Below the pieces are notes generated by a model, which was not told where the DNA came from, searched no databases, and was given only the letters and a program-made list of their open reading frames with translations. Of a DNA stretch of 64,000 bases, positions 13,518 to 24,377 are shown one piece after another. A program made the translations under genes and the position numbers. The DNA comes from Centaurea solstitialis. Taxonomy: Eukaryota > Streptophyta > Magnoliopsida > Asterales > Asteraceae. Within the stretch, counting starts at the first letter, position 1. Each line of letters starts with the position of its first letter. Where the stretch lies: positions 42,205,745-42,269,744 of the forward strand of contig CM058043.1 in assembly GCA_030169165.1 (NCBI GenBank), given 5' to 3'.

Positions 13518-15877
13518 ATGGCCTTATCCACTCCCACCACCACCACCACTCCACACCACCACCACCACCACCTCCCTAAACTCTTCCATCCTCACTCCTC
13601 CTCCCTTTCCACCATTACTTTTCCGGCCAAACCCACCACCACCACCCACCACCTAATTTCACACCATTCTTCTTCCAAGTGGAGGACTAATGTGTCTTTT
13701 TTCCCAGCTTTCTTGAATAAGTCCAAGAATGCTGAATCCATCAAGCAGGAGCTTCTTGAAGCCATTGCTCTTCTTGATCGTGGTGCTGAAGCTTCCCCAG
13801 ATGATCAACAATCAATTGAGCAGGTCAGCCATTCCTCTTTTCTTGAAAACTCCACTGTTTTTTCAAGATTTTGATTTTGATAAGAGAATAAGGGATTTAA
13901 CATTGTTGGATAAATGGGACTTGTTACTCATTTCATACCCTAAAATAAAAAGGTCCAAACTTAAATTAGGAAAGTGTTTGTGGGTTTGTGTAGTAGTCCT
14001 ATTTGGTAGCTTCGTTTTGATGCATATTAAGGGTGTAGTTTGTTTCTTAAGAGGTTTGAAGTTTGAATTCACATTAAAAAATAAGAGGTGGATAGTGCAC
14101 CTCTTAAAATTTCAGAGGACGGTAAGAGGTTTTCAGACCTTTTCTTAAAAATAAAACAAACGGTCTTGAAGTCTATAACCTCTAAATTTTTAGACTTAAG
14201 GGGTTTTAAGAGGTATTTTTTAGAAAACAAAGAGCATCCCTAAGTCTCTAAACGAATATAGGTGAATGATGAAGTGATCTAAGGGTTGGGTTCCAATGAG
14301 AAGGGGGGTTATCCTAAGAAGGGATCTCTACCTTTGGATGCAAATTAATTAGGATGAGATGCACTGGATCAAATCCATATCAAATGCAATTCATGAGATG
14401 TGTTTAAGATTAAAATTGATGAATGGTCAAGAGTGGGAGGGCACTCTAAAGGATAACGCAAACCCATGCATGCAGGCTAATCGAGCCAACAACGTCATCA
14501 AAAAAATGTATGTCTACCTGAGGGTCATGATATTGGCCCAATGGTATATGGGTTACACGTAGATCCTCATTTTTCTAAAGGTCAAGAGTTTAAGTGTCAC
14601 CAAAGGTCTAATAAATTTTTTCCAGGGTCTGTCCCTTTTTCTAAAAAAAAAAAAAAAGTGTCACCAAAGGTGAAAAGGTATCAGTTTTGTCATTTATAAA
14701 ATATTGTATACTTTAAAAAATGTACGTATTTCTTTTTATGGAGGTATATAGTTGAATAAAGTTGCATCATGACTCTTTTTCAGTCGAAGTATTGATATTT
14801 TTGTGTTGTATGTGTATTACGTTTTAGCTTGGACCTAAATTGTTTGATTTAGATAGTTCGAAAACTTGAAGCAGCGAATCCGACCAAGGAGCCACTCAAG
14901 TCTCCGTTTCTAGACGGAAAATGGGAGCTCTTATACACCACTTCACAATCGATTCTACAAACCAAGGTTACGATATTGGTTCTTGATATTCTTACTTGCA
15001 AATACTTCGAATGTTATGTGGTTAATTTTCTTTTATCGAGTTTGGATTTCTCAAACTATGTATGCATCTCAACAGAGACCCAAGTTCCTTAGGTCGCGTG
15101 TAAACTACCAAGCGATTAATGTGGACACACTTAGAGCTCAAAATATGGAATCATTTCCGACCTTCAATCAGGTATATATCTTGTTAATAACATTCATTAC
15201 GGATTAGGTGACATAAAAAACGACCTTCATGCAACAAGGTCAACCTAGGGCAAAAGGGTTTAGGGTTTAGTAAATGATCAAACTGATCGCTAGCCGGTCC
15301 TAGAAAAACCTCGAGGACCGGCTACAACAACTAATAAGTGCTCGTCTTGAACAAACTAGATATCCCATTAAGCTACAATACATATGGTGGCATGTCTTTT
15401 CTTTGATTATTTATTATGCTAACAATTTCTTTTTGTCGCTATACGTTCTCTAGGTAACTGCGGACCTAACACCAGTGAACGCCAAAAAAGTGGCAGTGCA
15501 ATTTGATTATTTCAAAATTTTAGGATTGGTAAGATTTTTCTTCATCACGTCCACTATGCTCTTAAGATAAATCGATAAATCCATGCTCGTAAAGCATAAA
15601 ACACCTTCTTGTTTATTTTGTGAAGATACCGGTTAAAGCACCTGATACAGCCCGAGGTTCACTTGAAATAACATACTTGGATGAGGAATTGAGGTGAAAT
15701 TTCAACATTGATACAAACTTCATTTATCTTTTGAAACTTGATTTTGGTTTCATTGGACTCGATGTCATCTCATCATTACAAACAATTTTTATGGTTCTTT
15801 ACAGAGTCTCAAGAGGCGATAAGGGAAACTTGTTCATCTTAAAGATGATCGATCCATCTTATCGTGTCCCTGTATGA
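13518..15877 (+). CDS. FBN3: Plastid-lipid-associated protein / fibrillin, FBN3 (PAP4) type
   Basis: Six exons, 13518-13823, 14853-14966, 15076-15171, 15454-15528, 15626-15693 and 15805-15877, all with GT..AG introns, give a complete 243-residue protein ending at TGA 15875-15877. The start ATG follows a CCACCACC-rich leader. Residues 1 to about 55 are rich in Ser, Thr, His and Pro with few acidic residues, as in a chloroplast transit peptide. The PAP/fibrillin domain follows: IKQELLEAIALLDRGAEASP, then GKWELLYTTSQSILQ (about 124-138), FLRSRVNYQAINVDTL, VTADLTPVNAKKVAVQF, IPVKAPDTARGSLEITYLDE and the C-terminal RGDKGNLFILKMIDPSYRVP. The block order and length fit Arabidopsis At3g26070 (FBN3a/PAP4). 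Fibrillins are lipid-associated structural proteins of plastoglobules and thylakoids; the exact role of FBN3 is less clear. The gene looks intact. Confidence 0.92.
14608..14655 (+). mobile_element. Short A-tailed retroposon fragment in FBN3 intron 1
   Basis: A 48-bp segment ending in a run of A's lies between perfect 16-bp direct repeats AAGTGTCACCAAAGGT (14592-14607 and 14656-14671). An A tail with a long target duplication is the signature of LINE-driven insertion. The sequence just upstream (TGGCCCAATGGT, GGTCAAGAGTTTAAG) looks weakly like SINE A and B boxes, so an alternative reading has a SINE starting earlier. Confidence 0.5.
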
Positions 15878-16620
15878 TGCAAGTGCAAAGCCATGGCACA
15901 GAGAGTTTCTTTTTCCTGAAAGATATACATCTTCATTAATAAATCAACTCTTAATCAGTGGTGTTTCAACACCACCCTTCTTATATGTATATTGATGCCG
16001 GTTTCAAATAGTTTTTTCGGCTGCATACCCGGATAGTTAAAAGGATTATACCTTTCCATGCTTTTGAGTTGTAAATTGTAATGTACAATACCAACAATCG
16101 ATTAATAATTTGTAATACATTAGTCAAATGTCAGTAAAATCTTAAAACTTGAAGTTCAACATAAATACTTGAAACTTTAGAGGCCCAATACAAAAACCAA
16201 ATCCAAAAATTTGCACTACTTTTAGCACCAAATTTTACGCCCTTTTGATGCAAGAAAGGGTGCAAACGGTTAGAGATCGCTTTAAGTACCACATTGTTTT
16301 CAACGTCTGGCTTAAGACGGCAAGTCGGTATACATGAATACATGATGTACATACACACATGCATATATGTTTTCGACTACCACTCAAAGATATTGAACGA
16401 TTAAAATTTATATAAAAAGAAGAAAGATCAAATATTGATTTTATATATAAAGAAACTTGTATAAAATGTCACATCAAAAGTCATACAAAATATAACGAGA
16501 TCAAACTTTCTAAAAAGATAATAACAACTCCGTCAACAAACGCCATAACGTGTCTCAAGACGTCATGGCATGCATCGACATATGCTGCTACACCATAGGC
16601 CTCTATTTTAAGCATGCCTT

Positions 16621-16720
16621 NNNNNNNNNNNNNNNNNNNNNNNNNNNNNNNNNNNNNNNNNNNNNNNNNNNNNNNNNNNNNNNNNNNNNNNNNNNNNNNN
16701 NNNNNNNNNNNNNNNNNNNN
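16621..16720. other. Assembly gap (100 N)
   Basis: Exactly 100 Ns, the usual placeholder for a scaffold gap of unknown size. Frames reported across it are artefacts. Confidence 0.99.
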
Positions 16721-16894
16721 CCAAATCCAAGACTCAATAGATGTCTAGACCCACTTGCTGTGCTACTTAATTCACCAGTTCCATGGACAGCCCCTTTATG
16801 CGAACCCACATCCTTCTTCCTTCTACTTTGATCCAAGCCACTATTTACACCACGACCCAATTTATTTGATCTATCGTTCTTGCCTCTATGTGTC

Positions 16895-17155
16895 ACCCAA
16901 TCACGACGATATCACGTCGTTTTCACACCGATATCATGGCGTATCATGCCGTTATCACACCGATATCACATGTGATATCACACGGATATCAAACCGATAT
17001 CACGTGTGATATCACAAACGTAGTATTGTGATATCGCACGTGATATCGCACGTGATATCGGTGTGATATCGGTGTGATATCGCACGTGATATCGGTTTGA
17101 TATCGGTGTGATATCACATGTGATATATCGGTGTGATATCACATGTGATAAGAGT
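16895..17155. repeat. Dyad-symmetric ATATCAC/GTGATAT satellite block
   Basis: About 260 bp built from short palindromic words: CCGATATCAC, ACATGTGATATC, GCACGTGATATCG and GGTGTGATATCG, repeated at least a dozen times with small changes. CACGTG and ACATGT cores sit between GATATC palindromes, so both strands read similarly. The block lies less than 200 bp from the assembly gap. No spacers of constant size are present. Confidence 0.85.
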
Positions 17156-17506
17156 AATAGTAGTATCACTGTATCGCTACTCCATGACCATCAACAATGT
17201 ATAACCATGAGCTCTCATGACCATGTATATATATCAAGCAAGAAAGAAGAAAAGGTGTTCGATATAGAATATTAATGGGTGATGAAAGGAGAGATGTATG
17301 CAACAACATTCAGATCACGCCAAATGAAAAAATCACTCGAAGCCCTTCCCTTGTCAAATATAATATATTGTTTAATATTAATTTAAATTTAAAACTTTGT
17401 TTAATTCTTTTAATTTGTTAATGGTTGGCATAGAGATGTTCTCGCGTTTTCGCAAATAGAGAGGGTTCTCGTTTGAACCCTTCCCGATATATATATATAT
17501 ATAATT

Positions 17507-17715
17507 AGGTTCAAACAAGAACAAAACCAATTTGCAAGAATGAATGAACTATGTAAATCACAGGTGATTTTGTACTACGCTCACCCACTCGCACCGACCC
17601 ACGCGCCTTGTCGGCAAGTGTACTACACTCGCTTTTTCTTATTTAGTACAAAATCACATGTGATTTACATGGTTCTTTTGTTCTTGCAAATTGGATTGTT
17701 CTTGTATAAACCTCC
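17507..17715. repeat. Foldback MITE between TA microsatellites
   Basis: The left arm, AGGTTCAAACAAGAACAAAA with CCAATTTGCAAGAA and TAAATCACAGGTGATTTTGTA, is mirrored by TACAAAATCACATGTGATTTA, TTCTTGCAAATTGG and TTCTTGTATAAACCT on the right. The loop is GC-richer. TA repeats flank both sides. A half-arm of a related element (GGGTTCTCGTTTGAACCC) lies just to the left at about 17463-17480. Confidence 0.8.
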
Positions 17716-17760
<45 letters not shown>

Positions 17761-17763
<3 letters not shown>

Positions 17764-17990
17764 GAAAGTTCAAATGTAAACCACTTTTTGGTTGTGAACG
17801 TGAGGACAGCCGAGAGCGCGACACGTGGCGACTTTGAGTGTGGTCCCCTCTTTAATTCAATGCCCTCCCATGAATCGCGCCTAGTCATCCGCCGTGGATC
17901 TGACGTGGCGCCTAGTCATCCGCCACGTGTCGCGCTCTCGGTTGTCCTCACGTTCACAACCAAAAAGTGGTTCACATTTGAACCCACCCC
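17761..17990. repeat. Foldback MITE, family A, complete copy
   Basis: Arms of about 65 bp: CCACTTTTTGGTTGTGAACG, TGAGGAC..CCGAGAGCGCGACACGTGGCG, and their near-perfect reverse complement at 17921-17985. The interior repeats GCCTAGTCATCCGCC twice. It is bordered by a GA microsatellite (17739-17763) on the left and TA repeats on the right. Each arm carries an ACACGTGGC G-box/ABRE-like core. Confidence 0.9.
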
Positions 17991-18257
17991 TATATATATA
18001 TATGTATAAACACACACACTTTTTTTGGTGAGGTCACTAGTATTAACACAATGACTTATTCGCCTTGTGTGAGTCCCTCATACCGAAAATTCGAAATGGT
18101 CAGACTGACATGACTCCTATTCTTTTTTGAATTATTTTCATTTTCTAAGATGAGCAAAAGGAAATCATAAGAAGACATCCTTAGGTTGACCGGTGCCTTG
18201 AACTTAACATCTCTATCAAAGGTTTTGAGCAATGACGGTGGTTTGTGATTGTCTCCT

Positions 18258-18405
18258 AGAGGTGGGCAAAACTCGGGCCGGGCATTAACCAAGCCTCGTA
18301 AAGACCGGGCTTTCGGACCTTTGTTTGATCGGGCTTTTGACGGGGTTCGGGTCGGGCCTTGAGATCCATACTTGGGGCCGTTATCTATGGAAAAAGCCAA
18401 AATAT
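18258..18405. repeat. hAT-type terminal fragment (TAGAGGTGGGCAAA family)
   Basis: Starts TAGAGGTGGGCAAA and continues with GGGCCGGG, GGGCTTT and GGGTCGGGCC motifs, the same kind of end as the hAT element at 60058-63617. The other end was not found, so this is a fragment or a MITE with a decayed terminus. Confidence 0.55.
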
Positions 18406-18474
18406 TAAAGACCGAGCCTTAGGGGACCATATTTTTTTTCCTTTTTCCTCTTTTTCTTATTAACATATATAGCT

Positions 18475-18606
18475 TGTTGTATATAGTATTGTTGTAATTG
18501 TAGCCGTAATCATAGCCTTAATTGTAGCAATTTACATATTGTATTTTCTCTGTATATATTGGTTTAATGAGAAAGGGGATGGACATGGGAAATTAATTTG
18601 ATTTCA
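18475..18606 (+). repeat. Candidate 5' LTR of the copia element
   Basis: 132 bp starting TGTTGTATATAG and ending ATTTCA directly before the primer binding site. It contains a TGTATATAT box near the end. The left edge is inferred from the TG rule because no 3' LTR survives for comparison. Confidence 0.5.
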
Positions 18607-18619
18607 TGGTATCAGAGCA
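18607..18619 (+). promoter_or_regulatory. Primer binding site of the copia element
   Basis: TGGTATCAGAGC, complementary to the 3' end of initiator-methionine tRNA and standard for plant copia elements. It lies immediately after the LTR end. Confidence 0.85.
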
Positions 18620-18723
18620 AATTCCTCTCTAATTTTTTTCCCTTTTCTTTCCTACAATCTAAACTCTTGTTGTCATCTCCTTCTTGCTACCTTAACCCTA
18701 GTTGTTCTTATCAACATACATCA

Positions 18724-20560
18724 ATGGCAGGAGAAACATCAAACCCTTCCCCTTCATCTGAGAAACCTTTTGGCATCACCAACATTAAGGCTTTTGTGCC
18801 GCTTACTCTCAATCTTGACGAATTGAACTACGATTCCTGGCGCGAGCTTTTCGAAACTCATTGTACGAGCTTTGGTGTCCTCGATCATGTTGATGGTTCT
18901 TCTAACCGAAACTCATCTACGGATACCGAATGGAACAAACTTGACTCGCTCGTAAAGCTCTGGATTTACGGTACCATATCCAAGCCATTACTGCAGATGA
19001 TCTTGAAGAAAGGCGTGACCGCTCATGAAATCTGGACAAATCTCGAAAATCTTTTTCGAGACAATAAAGACGCCCGTGTGATTCAACTCGACAGTGAACT
19101 ACGCAACATCGTGATCGGAGACCTCTCGATCACCTATTACTACCACCGGATTAAAACCATGTTTGATCTTCTTGCCAACATTGATGCTTTAGTCAATGAA
19201 AAAAATCTTTTTTTTTAACGGCAACAATTTTATTAAAACCAAAACCAACAAAAACACAGACAAACAAGCTATCCGAGGTCGCAAGACGCAACCTCGAATA
19301 GCACAAACAACACCAAACAATACACCGAACCCACGACCAACGAAACAAAAGAACAACATCTCGAACCTTACCAAAAAAGACCAATGCCCACTACCTATAC
19401 GACCCACCAAAAGAAACGCGCCTCACGTGCCAACGAGCCACCAACCAAAAACCACGACTTTACCTTTGACCATACACACATACCGTACCAACAAAACAAG
19501 ACTAAACAGCCAAGCCGCCGAGCCTCCAAACCTTACGAGCCAGCAGGTTTCGAGCCGTGAACCACGTACCACGAACCTCGAAAACGAATTTACCTTTTAC
19601 CCTTTACCCTTTACCTTTTACCATACCCACACGTCCGAACGACCGCAATAAAGAACTCGACTTACGACCTGAAAACACGAACGGTTTGGAGGACTTGAAT
19701 GGCCTGACAATTCGGTCTACGACCTGAAAAGACGAGCATCTTTTGCCACATCTGAATGGCGGCATCAAACACTCGATCAACGACGGCAGCAAGGAGCCCG
19801 ATCTCTGACCTCGACCTACAGTTGATAACTCGACAGGCCCTATCAGCTTTGAAGCACACCCGAACCTCTCGTCTTGACTACCTGCGGCTGGAGACCACGA
19901 CAACGGAACCAAAACTCAAACCAAAACCACAACCCTCGACCCACGAAACTCGATCCGGAAACACCTGAAAACTCGAAAGGGCAGTGCCTTGTAACTCGAA
20001 ACAAACAAACCCGACCCAGCCACGACCATGACCTTGGACCATAATCCAAAACACACCTGAAACCCAACCTACAATCTCGAAACTCGAATGGCGGAACAAG
20101 AAATCCGACCCACGACGTCGACCTACAGCCTAAAGAGAAAGAACCTGGACCATGAAGCTTGAACGGTGGCATCGACCTCTGAAAACTCAAACCAAAAACC
20201 TCGAAACATACCGAAAAACTCGAACAAAACGTGCGACTTTGAAACCTCGAACAGATCTTGAAAAGAAAAGGAAAGGATAAAAATGGAGGGGAGAGGGAGG
20301 GGGTCCAGACCGCCGGCTTGCGCTGGCGGCCGGAGAAGAAAGGGGGTGACGGCGGCGGTTTGAAAATAGGGTTTTTTTTTTGGGAGAGTTTACAGGAAGA
20401 CAATTAAAGTTCAAATTTTTTCCAATGAAAAAAATCTTGTTACCTATATGATCAATGGTCTCTCTGATAAGTACGAACAGATTGCAGGTATCATCCGTCA
20501 TTGCACTCCCCTACCTTCTTTTTTGCAGGCTCTTCAATGCTTCTTTTGGAGGAACAACGG
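18724..20560 (+). pseudogene. Copia gag, interrupted by a retroposon
   Basis: The frame starts at ATG 18724 (MAGETSNPSPSSEKP). It shows the copia gag pattern: LDELNYDSWRELFETHC, KLWIYGTISKPLLQ, then ARVIQLDSELRNIVIGDLSI. It is broken at 19209 by the retroposon and resumes at 20439 in the same frame (TYMINGLSDKYEQIAGIIRH). Downstream the frame degrades, and no CCHC knuckle could be found. The protein would coat retrotransposon RNA in virus-like particles; this copy cannot. Confidence 0.8.
19210..20422 (-). mobile_element. 1.2-kb retroposon of unrecognised family inserted in copia gag
   Basis: It lies between identical 16-bp repeats CAATGAAAAAAATCTT (19194-19209 and 20423-20438). Read on the minus strand it starts in a C-rich 5' region (CCGCCGCCGTCACCCCC near 20350), ends ..TTTAATAAAATTGTTGCCG, and has a short A tail at the left side of the window. 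A long target duplication plus A tail means LINE-type mobilisation. No reverse transcriptase or endonuclease motif is visible, and the minus-strand open frames (for example 19843-20403) resemble nothing I know. It is either a non-autonomous LINE relative, a large SINE or a retroposed transcript. The A/T-ended host frame is recovered exactly across the duplication. Confidence 0.8.
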
Positions 20561-20959
20561 CTGTCCTGACCCCGCAACCATCATTCAACTCACCATGATC
20601 ACTCATCGTCTCCTACTATTCTTCATGCTGGAAATTACCAAAATCCCGGCACACCTCAGCGGCGAACCTTTGATCGTTGCAACGATTGCCGTCTAAGGCG
20701 CCAAAATGATAACCGTGGGAACAGCCGATCACAACCACCTAACGCTAACCGTAACAGCTTCGGGGGGAACCTGCCGAATCCAAGGGGGGTGTACGGGTGG
20801 CCACCATCCAGCCCTTGGACCACTTTTCGTCCTCCATAGCCTACCCCTTCCTCATCTCAGTCACGCCGTCCAGTCGCTGCTAATGGTCTTCTTGGGCCCG
20901 GACCGCAACAAACCTTCAACGTTTCTATGACACCAATCCCGCCTCCCTAGCAATGGTTC

Positions 20960-21221
20960 ATGAACGGGAGTAATGATCAGCCTGCAACGCTTCCTCAAGC
21001 GTTAGACACTCTTTCTCTCAATGACCCAGGTGATGCTAATTGGTACATGGACACCGGGGCCACCTCCCATCTCGCCTCCAATACAGGTGCCCTCAAGACT
21101 GTTCTTAATAAGCACAATGTTAACTCTGTTATTGTCGGTAATGGGTCTCTAATTCCTGTTACTAACATGAGGCACACTACTTTACCCACATCTGCTCATC
21201 ATCGTCCTTTACACCTTCATA
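20960..21221 (+). pseudogene. Copia protease fragment
   Basis: WYMDTGATSHLASNTG is the aspartic protease active site of copia polyproteins (D-T/S-G), with IVGNGSLIPVTN following as in the family. The coding sequence stops at the gypsy insertion site (21222-21226) and resumes as pre-integrase sequence at 31363. Confidence 0.85.
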
Positions 21222-21226
21222 ATATC

Positions 21227-21980
21227 TGTTTGGGTGAAATTTTATCATCGAACGATCGAACGATTAAAATCGTAAGATATCTTTCAGGATGATATTCCTG
21301 TATTAAGATAAGGTCCTGAAGTAAGGGTATAACTACCTTCCAACAAAGATAAGTGATCATCGAAGAAGATCGTACAATATCATCGTATGATCGTGCGATT
21401 AAACTAACGATATACATGTTCAAAGTTTGCTCTTATTGCAGGAAAGTTTATCCAAGATAACCTCGAAGCACAGCCATCGTCCATTGAACTTAAATACGAC
21501 CGTTTGAACCAGATACGTTCATCATTAAAGAGCTCAGACGTTACGATCTAGAATTCAGCTTCAGTTATGACCGTTGCATTTATGGCTCAATAATGAACGA
21601 GTAATTACGACATCAACAGCTATAAAAAGAGACCAAAGACAATACATGGGGAACAACTAATTCTGGGAAAGAAATAGCAATACCAATATTATTCTCTGTA
21701 TTTACGTTCGATAGCATTCATTTTCTTTATTGTAATCGTACGATACAACTGTAACATCGAGGATATCACCCCTTATTGGTGATCTATAGTGCAACGTCGA
21801 CTATCCTATTTAGTCGGTCGCAGGTTTTTTCCTCGATTCAGAGGTTTTTCCTGCGTCATCAATCTTCTTGTCAATTTACTTTTATTTATCGCACGTTTTA
21901 TCGAACGAGAATTCTTTCTTTTGACGATTTTGCCTCACGACATCTTACGATAACGATTTAAGTAAATTTTTACACAAACA
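21227..21980 (+). repeat. 5' LTR of the gypsy element
   Basis: 754 bp, TG..CA. A TATA box candidate TATAAAAA is at 21621, followed by CT-rich and polyadenylation-like sequence. It is dense in CGAACGAT, ATCGTACGAT and related CGAT words. Confidence 0.93.
21621..21628 (+). promoter_or_regulatory. LTR TATA box candidate
   Basis: TATAAAAA in the middle of the 5' LTR, preceded by GC-richer sequence. The same box recurs in the 3' LTR near 31003. This position suits the U3/R start of retrotransposon transcription; inferred from sequence only. Confidence 0.6.
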
Positions 21981-21982
21981 GT

Positions 21983-22002
21983 TTGGCGCCCACCGTGGGG
22001 CC
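21983..22002 (+). promoter_or_regulatory. Primer binding site of the gypsy element
   Basis: TTGGCGCCCACCGTGGGGCC lies two bases after the LTR end. This TGGCGCCCACCGTGGGG motif recurs after the 5' LTR of many plant gypsy elements. I do not name the priming tRNA with certainty. Confidence 0.8.
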
Positions 22003-22084
22003 CGTTTTGAGAAAATCTTGTTCGATAAGGCGTCAGCTTACTAACCTATTTCTTCGAGCTTCTTTGTGAATTGAGTACAGGAAC

Positions 22085-23414
22085 ATGGCAAGCAGTTCTC
22101 AAACAACCTTGCAGCAACAATTGGCAGCAGCACAAGAACAAATCCAATGGTTAAATGAACAGAATTTACAAATGAATGGCGAACTGTCCAGGTTGAGAGC
22201 ATCAAATCCACAAACTTCTCACATCCCAGTTTCCATTCATCAACAAAGGCCATTTTTTCCTCAAAATCCACCCCCTGTTTCTCAACCTCCATTTGTCCAA
22301 CCACAAATGTCACAATCTTCATTCACCTCAGTATCGCAAGTTACTTGCCACCACCACCGCAATATCGCAAGTTAGCTTACCACCGCCACCTCCAGTCAAC
22401 AATTCACGTCCTATCTTCCCTCCGTTACCATCAGGTCCTTACCCAGGAGCAACCACGTTTACTTACAACCAACCTCAAACAGGACCTCGTCCCTTTATAC
22501 CTATTCCAGAACCTATATCGCACGTTCCCACCGCAGCTACCCCCATAACTCATATTCCGAACTTATCAAACGTTTCAGGAACCTCTAGTAATCCACCACC
22601 CAATGATATCGTGGATATTCGGCTAAAAATGCTAGAAGAACAAAATAAAGCAATGCTCGCATTGTTAACCAAACTTCCTGGAGCTGCTGTACCCATCGAA
22701 GTTGAACCTAAAACCGGATTCCAAGCCTCACCCTATATCGATGAGATTGCTCTTGTTGATATCCCCAAAAAATATAACATCCCAGCTTTTACACCAAAAT
22801 ACTCTGGAATCTCTGATCCTGTGGAACACATCGCACAATACAAGCAGCTAGTGTGGACAGTTCCTATTCCAACCCAGTTTCAAGAAATATGTATGTGCAA
22901 GGGCTTTGGATCAACACTTACCGGAGCTGCGTTGCAATGGTTAATCAATTTGAAACCTAAGAGCATTGCATCGTGGTCCGAGTTAGTAAACCAGTTTACT
23001 CGACAGTTTGCAAGCAGTCGCAAGATGGAGAAACAAACAAGCGATCTCTACTATGTCGTGCAAAAACAGGTGAAACCATTCGTGAATATTTTCAACAGGT
23101 TCAACGCAGAGATGATCGAAGTTAAGAACTGCGATGTGCGGACGGCGATCGAAGCATACAAACGTGGATTAGATACATCCTCGGAGTTATACACAGATTT
23201 AACGAAGTATCCACCAGAAAACTTCGATGATGTACGAGCTCGTACGTTGGCACACATGAGAATCGAAGATGATGCCCTTTTCCGGCGTAAACATTCGAAT
23301 GATAAGAAAAATCTTGGAGCGCAGAAACATGATTTCAAACCTAAACGAGTAAACAAGATTGATAATTCTCGACGCGATCAGAATAAACGTTCGAACCAAG
23401 GAAAGGTAAAGTAA
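22085..23414 (+). pseudogene. Gypsy gag, frameshifted
   Basis: Opens at ATG 22085 (MASSSQTTLQQQLAAAQEQI), a Gln-rich coiled-coil-like start followed by a Pro-rich stretch. The frame is lost near 22333-22375, where the sequence TATCGCAAGTTA..CACCACC is present twice in tandem. The gag core continues in another frame with YSGISDPVEHIAQYKQLVWT, GAALQWLINLKP, SWSELVNQFTRQFASSR, the retrotransposon gag domain. The zinc knuckle is in the next frame (23425 on), so gag carries at least two breaks. Confidence 0.85.
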
Positions 23415-23424
23415 GATATCCGAT

Positions 23425-24321
23425 TTGTCAACTTACCATTTTGCAGGTACAGCAAAGGACTTAGTGGATTCTCTTCGGAACTTGGAAGTCAACGTACGAT
23501 GGCCCAAGAAACCAGAAAGTCCTAGCAAGGATATAGACCAAACAAAATGGTGTGACTTCCACAGCGACCACGGACACAATACAGATGATTGTATCAGCTT
23601 GAAGAAGGAGATCGCATACCTCAAATCGAACGGACATCTCAAAAACCTTCTAGGCGATGATTCAAAAAGACCGACGTCACCCGTTCCAACGAAGGTTGTA
23701 AACTGCATTACAGGAGGATCAGAAGTGTGTGGCCTTACCTATTCTGCAGCAAAAAGGCATGCACGAGAAGGACCTGAAGGACATCCCATCCCAAATGAAT
23801 CCAGAACTGCGGAAGACAAGGAGCTCGATGCTACGAAGATATCGTTCGATATCGAAGATATGTCAGACGCTCACCAGAAACACCATGACGCACTGGTTAT
23901 TCAGTTGACAATTGGTAATTGTCTAACCAAAAGAGTATTAATCGACGGAGGCAGTTCAGCCAACGTCATATTCGCAGAAACACTCAAGATCATGGGTATC
24001 GATCGGTCCAACATCGTACGACGAACAACAACGTTAATTGGATTCAACGGAGATGCCACTAGTACTCTTGGAGAAATCATACTACCAGTCTTCGCTAAAG
24101 GCATAAACAAGCAAACGAAGTTCAACGTCATCAATTGTCCTTCCGCTTACAATGCCATACTTGGAAGACCTTGGATTCACGATATGAAGGCTGTACCATC
24201 GACGTATCATCAGAAAATCAAGTTCCCATCTCCCTGGGGCGTGCAAGAGATAGTCAGCGAAAAGAAAATCGCAAGGGAATGCTACAAGATTACGATGAAG
24301 GCCAAACCGCATGATATCTAG
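23425..24321 (+). pseudogene. Gypsy gag zinc-binding end and aspartic protease
   Basis: Residues about 44-60 contain CDFHSDHGHNTDDC, the zinc-binding C..H..H..C motif typical of Tat-lineage gag ends. VLIDGGSSANVIFAETL (around residue 170) is the protease active site, with Asp-Gly-Gly in place of the more usual Asp-Thr/Ser-Gly; this Gly form is common in this lineage. ILGRPWIHDMKAVPSTYHQ is the conserved downstream block. A stop at 24319-24321 separates it from reverse transcriptase. Confidence 0.85.
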
Positions 24322-24377
24322 CAATTACAGAGCTAGGATGGAGTACGATCGTACATGATCTTCAATTAGAAGAAGTC

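Noticed and set aside
16550..16896. Open frames spanning the N run
   Set aside because: They exist only because N codons are not stops.
16895..17155. CRISPR-like short repeats
   Set aside because: There are no constant spacers, the words are palindromic and adjoin directly, and the genome is that of a plant.
19843..20403. 186-residue minus-strand open frame
   Set aside because: Lies wholly in the retroposon, rich in Phe/Ser/Arg without a recognisable domain, and overlapped by several other open frames. Kept as non-coding retroposon sequence.
23409..23451. 43-bp GT..AG segment between gag and protease frames as an intron
   Set aside because: Too short for a plant intron, and its removal puts the protease side into a frame with an early stop.
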